Shown here piece after piece: positions 59,952 to 64,000 of a stretch of DNA of 64,000 nt. Position numbers and translations under genes: made by a program. This DNA comes from Rhodoplanes sp046000175 (GTDB lineage: Bacteria; Pseudomonadota; Alphaproteobacteria; Rhizobiales; Xanthobacteraceae). The notes beneath the pieces were generated by a model that saw only the letters and a list, made by a program, of their open reading frames with translations, was not told the DNA's origin and ran no database searches. The stretch covers positions 62,001 through 126,000 of the forward strand of contig NZ_JBEOMB010000100.1 in assembly GCF_046000175.1 (NCBI RefSeq), written 5' to 3'. How positions within the stretch are numbered: the stretch's first letter is position 1; each line of letters starts with the position of its first letter.

Positions 59952-60560
59952 ATGGGCTATGTCGACACCGTTCTGCTGCCGGGCGAGACCGTGCGGTTCC
60001 GCACCGGCCGGCATTGGGTGCTCTACGTGCCGGGACTCGTGCTCGCGCTCGCCGGGGCTGGCTGCGCCGGCTGGACCACCTATGCCTATGCGACGGCGGA
60101 GTTCGGCGTGCATGTCGACGTGCTGTGGCCGGCGCTGTCGGCGGGGCTCCTCGGGCTCGCGCTGGTTCTGCTGGTGCGGGCCTGGTACCGCCGTCGCGTC
60201 ACCGAGATCGCCGTGACGGACCGGCGGGTGATCTACCGCTCCGGCCTGTTCCGTCGGACCACGAGCGAGATGCCGATCGACCGCATCGAGAAGATCGACG
60301 TCGACCAGGGCCTCGTCGGCCAGATGCTCGACTTCGGCAATGTCAGTGTGAACGGCATCGCCTGCGGCATCGGGGCGGACCGGCTGAAGCGGATCGCCGG
60401 GCCGATCCGGCTGCGCAGCCACGTCATCGCCGGTGACCACCCGGTGCGCGTGCCGCAGGGACCGGTGGTCGCCGAGATCGGCCGGCCGGCGCCGGCAGCG
60501 ACCCCGACGTCCGCCACTCCGGTGCCGGCCGACACCACGCCGGCCGCCGCCGCGCGCTGA
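59952..60560 (+). CDS. Bacterial PH-domain membrane protein (bPH_2 type)
   Basis: A 202-residue protein. GYVDTVLLPGETVRFRTGRH leads into two membrane segments (about 25-50 and 62-82), then a bacterial pleckstrin-homology domain: EIAVTDRRVIYRSGLFRRTT, EMPIDRIEKIDVDQGLVGQM and VNGIACGIGADRLKRIAGP. The C-terminus is an Ala/Pro/Thr-rich tail. The domain probably sits at the inner membrane on the cytoplasmic side; its ligand and role are unknown. It is convergent with the EamA gene. Confidence 0.85.
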   Translation: MGYVDTVLLPGETVRFRTGRHWVLYVPGLVLALAGAGCAGWTTYAYATAEFGVHVDVLWPALSAGLLGLALVLLVRAWYRRRVTEIAVTDRRVIYRSGLFRRTTSEMPIDRIEKIDVDQGLVGQMLDFGNVSVNGIACGIGADRLKRIAGPIRLRSHVIAGDHPVRVPQGPVVAEIGRPAPAATPTSATPVPADTTPAAAAR

Positions 60561-60585
60561 TCCCCCTCCCCTGCAGAACGCCGCC

Positions 60586-61584
60586 TCAGCCGCGCCGGCG
60601 CACCCGCTCGCGGTGCAGGAGATAGAGGCCGGAGGCGATCACGATCGTCACGCCGGCGATGGTCCAGCGGTTCGGCACGTCGCCGAACACCACGAAGCCG
60701 AGAATCGTGGTCCACAGAATCTGGCTGTAGGAGAACGGCGACAGGATCGAGGCCGGGGTGTGCCGGTGCGCGACGATCAGCAGGAAATGGCCGAGGCTGC
60801 CGAAGCCACCAAAGCCGATCATCAGAACGATCAGCAGCGGGTCGGACGGCGTCGTCCAAACGAACGGCATCACGGGCGCGAGCGCCAGCACGCCGACGAG
60901 GTTCGAGTAGAACAGGGTCGTGGCGTCGGAATCGAAGCGCGACAGCACCCGGGTGGTGATGGCGTAGAACGACGCGCAGACGGCCGACAGCATCGACAGG
61001 ATCGCGGCCGGATGCACCGCGCCGAAGCCCGGCTGCAGCACGATCAGCACGCCGACCAGCCCGACCACGATGGCGGCCCAGCGCCGCGGCCCGATCTTCT
61101 CGCCCAGCATCGGCCCGGCCAGTGCCGCGACCATCAGGGGCGTCGAGAACAGGATGGCGAGCGCCTGGTCGAGCTGCAGGAATCTCAGCGCGGCGAAGTT
61201 CAGGATCGTGGTGCCGAGCAGCAGCGCAGAGCGGCCGATCTGAAGCACGGGGCGCTGCGTGCGAAGGAGTCCCGGCCGGGTGATCGGGTTGAACACCAGG
61301 AGCGCCAGCACGAAGGCGCTGGCGTAGCGGGCCCACACCACGGCGAGCACGTCGACATGGCGGCCGAGATACTTCGCCGTGGCGTCGAGGCAGGCGAAGC
61401 ACGCGACGGCCCCGCACATCAGCAGGATGCCGAGCAGCCGCATGCGCTGGGCATACGCGGCCGCGTCGTGCCCCGTCACGGCCGGCAGGGCCGGCTGATC
61501 CGGTAAGGCCGGCTGGATGTCGCCCGCGGAAACGTCCGTCGGCGCGGGCGGCTGCGGCGAGGACGGGTCGGTCGGGGCGGTCAT
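60586..61584 (-). CDS. EamA family DMT-type exporter
   Basis: A 332-residue protein with a 40-residue polar Pro-rich N-terminus and ten membrane segments forming two EamA repeats. Typical segments are GILLMCGAVACFACLDATAK, ILNFAALRFLQLDQALAILF, and in the second half AILSMLSAVCASFYAITTRV and SPFSYSQILWTTILGFVVFG. Members export metabolites or amino acids. ATG 61584 is chosen; a longer frame to 61704 crosses into the family D repeat region. Confidence 0.88.
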   Translation of the reverse strand: MTAPTDPSSPQPPAPTDVSAGDIQPALPDQPALPAVTGHDAAAYAQRMRLLGILLMCGAVACFACLDATAKYLGRHVDVLAVVWARYASAFVLALLVFNPITRPGLLRTQRPVLQIGRSALLLGTTILNFAALRFLQLDQALAILFSTPLMVAALAGPMLGEKIGPRRWAAIVVGLVGVLIVLQPGFGAVHPAAILSMLSAVCASFYAITTRVLSRFDSDATTLFYSNLVGVLALAPVMPFVWTTPSDPLLIVLMIGFGGFGSLGHFLLIVAHRHTPASILSPFSYSQILWTTILGFVVFGDVPNRWTIAGVTIVIASGLYLLHRERVRRRG

Positions 61585-61699
61585 CGGGCCTTCGGGCGTG
61601 GCGAACAGGAGCGGCGCAGCACCATGCTGCAACAGTGGCCGTTTCGGGGAGGTGACCGGGGAGCGACGGCATGGCTCCCATGCCGGCGATGTGATCGCG

Positions 61700-61803
61700 G
61701 TCATTCCGGGGCGGCGCGCAGCGCCGAACCCGGAATCCAGCCGAGCGCTCGGAGCTCGCCGCTGGATTCCGGGTTCGCGGCTTCGCCGCGCCCCGGAATG
61801 ACG
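61700..61803. repeat. Palindromic intergenic repeat, family D
   Basis: CATTCCGGGGCGGCGCGCAG at the left and its inverse CGCGCCCCGGAATGACG-type right end (near 61786-61803) flank a second inverted pair, CCCGGAATCCAG (61729-61740) and CTGGATTCCGGG (61761-61772). The nested hairpins fill the gap between the EamA and ABC permease genes. Only this copy is seen in the window. Confidence 0.72.
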
Positions 61804-61831
61804 GCGCCCCGTACCGGCCGTCCGGACCTTG

Positions 61832-62647
61832 TCACACGCCCCGCGAAAACGTGCTCTCGTGCCAGCGGCGTAGGACCAGCCAGGAGACCAGCGACAGCAC
61901 CGCGTAGACGACGATGCCGGCGGCGGACAGCAGCAGCAGCGCGGCGAACATGCGCGGCACGTCGAGCCGGTAGCCGGCCTCGGCGATCCGGAAGGCGAGG
62001 CCCGAGCCGGCGCCGGCGGAGCCGGCCGCGATCTCGGCCACCACGGCGCCGATCAGCGACAGGCCGCCGGCGATGCGGGCGCCAGCCAGCATGGCCGGCA
62101 GCGCGGCAGGGAGCTGCAGGCGAAGAAGCCGCTCCAGCCGCGAGGCGCCGTAGAGCGTGAACAGGTCGTCGAGATTGGGATCGACCGAATGCAGACCGAG
62201 CGTCGTGTTGGCGAGCATCGGAAAGAACGCGACGATCCAGGCGCAGGCCAGCACCGCGACGGGCTGCGGCAGCCAGATCAGCAGGATCGGCGCGATGGCG
62301 ACGACCGGCGTCACCTGCAGGATCACGGCATAGGGGTAGAGCATGTCCTCGATCAGCCGCGACTGGCTGAACAGGATGGCGAGCCCGGCGCCGCCCACGA
62401 CCGCGAGCAGGAAGCCCTGTGCGGTCGTCTCCAGCGTCACCAGCAGCGAGCCGAGCAGGATCGCGTGGTCGGCGATCAGGGTGGCGAAGATCGCGCTCGG
62501 CGCCGGGAGCTGCCAGGCCGGCAGATCGAGGGCGCGGACGACGATCTCCCACACGGCGCCGCCGATGAGCAGCGCCAGCACGGGTCGGGCGAGCCGCGAG
62601 GCGCGGCGCCAGCCGGAAACGCCGTCGTGATCGGGCCCGCCACTCAT
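61832..62647 (-). CDS. ABC transporter permease (NitT/TauT/SsuC type)
   Basis: A 271-residue permease with about six membrane segments. FLLAVVGGAGLAILFSQSRL, PYAVILQVTPVVAIAPILLI, and the ATPase-contact loop LYGASRLERLLRLQLPAALP (EAA-like) match the NitT/TauT/SsuC family. It should form the channel of an importer with the ATPase encoded directly upstream. Imported compounds in this family include nitrate, alkanesulfonates, taurine and pyrimidine precursors. ATG 62647 starts 11 bp after the ATPase stop. No binding-protein gene is adjacent. Confidence 0.92.
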   Translation of the reverse strand: MSGGPDHDGVSGWRRASRLARPVLALLIGGAVWEIVVRALDLPAWQLPAPSAIFATLIADHAILLGSLLVTLETTAQGFLLAVVGGAGLAILFSQSRLIEDMLYPYAVILQVTPVVAIAPILLIWLPQPVAVLACAWIVAFFPMLANTTLGLHSVDPNLDDLFTLYGASRLERLLRLQLPAALPAMLAGARIAGGLSLIGAVVAEIAAGSAGAGSGLAFRIAEAGYRLDVPRMFAALLLLSAAGIVVYAVLSLVSWLVLRRWHESTFSRGV

Positions 62648-62657
62648 GCCCAAATGC

Positions 62658-63431
62658 TCATGCGAAGGCCTCCCCCATCGCTTCGGCAAGGGCGCCGCCG
62701 ACGGTGCGGCACAGGCTCGCGAACTCGGGCGAGGTCCGAAACGTTTCTCCGCGCGGGAACGGAGCATCGATGGTGATGTCTGCGGCGACCCGGCCGGGGC
62801 GCGGTGACATCACCACGATGCGGGTGGAGAGATAGACGGCCTCGAACACCGAATGGGTGACGAACACCACGGTGGTGCCGAGCCCCTGCCACAGGCCGGA
62901 CAGCGCGTTGTCGAGCCGGAACCGGGTGATCTCGTCGAGCGCCGCGAACGGCTCGTCCATCAGGAGGAGATGCGGATCGGTGACCAGCGCGCGGGCGATG
63001 GCGGCCCGCATCTTCATGCCGCCGGAGAGCTCGCGCGGATAGGCGCCGGCGAAGCCGTCGAGCCCGACCCGGGCGATCGCCGCGGCGACCCGCGCCTCGA
63101 CGTCCTCGCCCCGCCGCGTCAGCCGCAGCGGCAGCCGGACATTGCCGGCGACCGTCGCCCACGGCATCAGGGTCGGCTCCTGGAAGACCACGCCGAGATC
63201 GCCCGGAGCCGGCGCCACGCCCGCGTCTCCATCACCCCACACGACCGCCCCGTCTGACGGCCTCGCGAGGCCGGCGATCAGCCGCAGCGCCGTCGACTTG
63301 CCGCAGCCCGACGGCCCGACCAGCGACAGAAATTCTCCACGCCGCACCGTCAGGTCGAGCCCGTCCAGCGCCAGCGTCCCGGTCGGGAACGCCTTCCTCA
63401 CCCCGCGTAGCGCGACCACCGGAGCAGTCAT
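62658..63431 (-). CDS. ABC transporter ATP-binding protein (NitT/TauT/SsuB type)
   Basis: A 257-residue ATPase. Walker A LVGPSGCGKSTALRLIAG, Q-loop VVFQEPTLMPWATVAGNV, the signature ELSGGMKMRAAIARALVTDP, Walker B LLLMDEPFAALDEITR and the switch His in VVFVTHSVFEAVYLSTRIVV are all intact. FQEPTLMPWATV is typical of the SsuB/TauB branch. It powers the permease encoded next. A large array of intergenic repeats (63467-63730) separates it from the upstream cytidine deaminase gene on the same strand. Confidence 0.95.
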   Translation of the reverse strand: MTAPVVALRGVRKAFPTGTLALDGLDLTVRRGEFLSLVGPSGCGKSTALRLIAGLARPSDGAVVWGDGDAGVAPAPGDLGVVFQEPTLMPWATVAGNVRLPLRLTRRGEDVEARVAAAIARVGLDGFAGAYPRELSGGMKMRAAIARALVTDPHLLLMDEPFAALDEITRFRLDNALSGLWQGLGTTVVFVTHSVFEAVYLSTRIVVMSPRPGRVAADITIDAPFPRGETFRTSPEFASLCRTVGGALAEAMGEAFA

Positions 63432-63828
63432 GCCGGGCCTGCGTCCTGCCGATGGCGCCGCCGCGCATCACCTCTCCCCGCGCGCGGGGAGAGGTCGGAG
63501 TTCGCGCCGCGGGCGCGAAGTCCGGGTGAGGGGGCGTCTCCGTATCCACGAGGCGCCCCCTCACTCGTCACGTCGCGTCGCCGCTTGCGTTCCCTCCCCC
63601 CTTGTGGGGGAGGGACAGGGAGGGGGGTGAGCCACAGACTCGGCATTCGTGGCTCACCCCCCTCTCCACCTCTCCCCCACCACAAGTCGGGCTTGCCCGA
63701 CTTGTGCGTGACGAGGTGCAACCCGGGCAGGCCCGGGTTGCAGGGGGGAGAGAGCAGGCTGCGGCCGAGGGGAAGCGCCGCGCTCCAAAACGGTGTGGCG
63801 CCCCGCTGAAAGGCGGCGTTGTGCACCA
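63432..63828. repeat. Intergenic array of repeats (families F and E)
   Basis: This 397-bp gap without genes holds a family F unit (63467-63536: CCTCTCCCCGCGCGCGGGGA then GTTCGCGCCGCGGGCGCGAA and GGTGAGGGGGC) and a family E unit (63588-63682: CCTCCCCCCTTGTGGGGGAG and GGGGGGTGAGCCAC with inverse GTGGCTCACCCCCC). A further palindrome, AAGTCGGGCTTGCCCGACTT (63684-63703), and CAACCCGGGCAGGCCCGGGT (63719-63738) follow. Together they can fold into at least four hairpins. Confidence 0.75.
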
Positions 63829-64000
63829 TCACAGCCCGGTCCCGCGGTTGTACTTGTTGGGCAGGAGCGCGCCGATCGGCACCGCGATGGGGCCGGTCTC
63901 GCCCATGATGATGACGCGGGCGTCGGGATCGTAGTCGCAGATCAGCTCGCGGCAGCTGCCGCAGGGCGAGACGACCCGGATCGTCTGGTCGGGCTCGTGC
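63829..64000 (-). CDS. Cytidine deaminase-like protein, C-terminal part (partial)
   Basis: The last 56 codons of a minus-strand gene, cut by the window end. The translated part reads HEPDQTIRVVSPCGSCRELI and continues CDYDPDARVIIMGETG to ...NKYNRGTGL. The SPCGSCREL segment is the second zinc motif (Cys-x-x-Cys) of the cytidine/blasticidin-S deaminase family; the catalytic His-Ala-Glu lies outside the window. It would convert cytidine to uridine. Placement upstream of an ABC importer pair suggests a possible nucleoside or pyrimidine link. Confidence 0.85.
   Translation of the reverse strand, partial: HEPDQTIRVVSPCGSCRELICDYDPDARVIIMGETGPIAVPIGALLPNKYNRGTGL

Overview
The window is high-GC (roughly 70 percent), densely coded alphaproteobacterial chromosome, most likely from the Rhizobiales (Hyphomicrobiales) near Bradyrhizobium or Rhodoplanes-like genera. 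The pointers are dnaK-dnaJ followed by a PmtA-type phospholipid N-methyltransferase and pyrF, an sfsA-map pair, a DUF3775 protein, ApaG, OpgC, and an Irr-type iron control element in front of an MbfA iron exporter. I found no rRNA, tRNA, CRISPR array, prophage or classical insertion sequence. Intergenic space is rich in short dispersed palindromic repeats of at least five families.

Layout. 1-2.1 kb: an ECF sigma/anti-sigma/periplasmic sensor operon (minus strand) with a divergent secreted protein. 2.1-7.7 kb: lipoprotein, L,D-transpeptidase, ubiX, a tartrate/D-malate-type dehydrogenase, DUF3775 and apaG. 8-10.7 kb: an OpgC acyltransferase operon with two SGNH proteins, the first apparently catalytically dead. 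10.9-11.8 kb: a small membrane protein and an SCO copper chaperone. 11.9-16.1 kb: FAD oxidoreductase, GtrA and a polytopic glycosyltransferase-like protein, probably envelope glycan functions. 16.3-21.7 kb: dnaK, dnaJ, pmtA, pyrF and DUF1330. 21.7-25.6 kb: divergent xerC/priA, then a small GIY-YIG nuclease gene lying between two inverted copies of a dispersed palindromic repeat. 25.7-32.4 kb: a small conserved protein, a kinase fusion, an MFS exporter, a HerA-like ATPase and a Tat-exported amine oxidase. 32.8-37.0 kb: a CitMHS transporter plus two-part AtuA (DUF1446) operon with a divergent LysR regulator. 37.2-42.4 kb: CNNM/CorC protein, aminotransferase, sugar kinase and an unusual acyl-CoA dehydrogenase. 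42.6-44.8 kb: a CobW-family zinc GTPase with a long His-rich loop, and a WD40 protein. 44.8-49.7 kb: a solute-binding-like protein, denD, sfsA, a TetR-controlled small membrane protein and map. 49.8-57.7 kb: EI24 membrane protein, MTHFR-like protein, an HTH-methyltransferase fusion, hydroxypyruvate isomerase, metallophosphoesterase, mbfA and radC. 57.8-64 kb: protease-inhibitor-like protein, 2-hydroxyacid dehydrogenase, PH-domain protein, EamA exporter, an ABC importer pair without a binding protein, and the end of a cytidine deaminase gene.

What stands out. (1) The GIY-YIG gene replaces the spacer of a composite inverted-repeat element whose arms recur nearby, which suggests a repeat-associated mobile or homing unit. 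(2) The OpgC operon carries a degenerate SGNH paralogue that has lost Ser, Gly, Asn and His, beside an intact one. (3) The CnrYXH-like sigma module has a sensor whose periplasmic part contains no His, Cys or Met. (4) An acyl-CoA dehydrogenase has Asp at the usual catalytic Glu. (5) A C/A-rich, G-poor leader with 15-bp tandem repeats precedes an aminotransferase gene. (6) A perfect ICE-like dyad precedes mbfA, and a TetR-type operator lies over a candidate promoter at 47.9 kb. All functional statements come from motifs recognised by eye; no database search was run.
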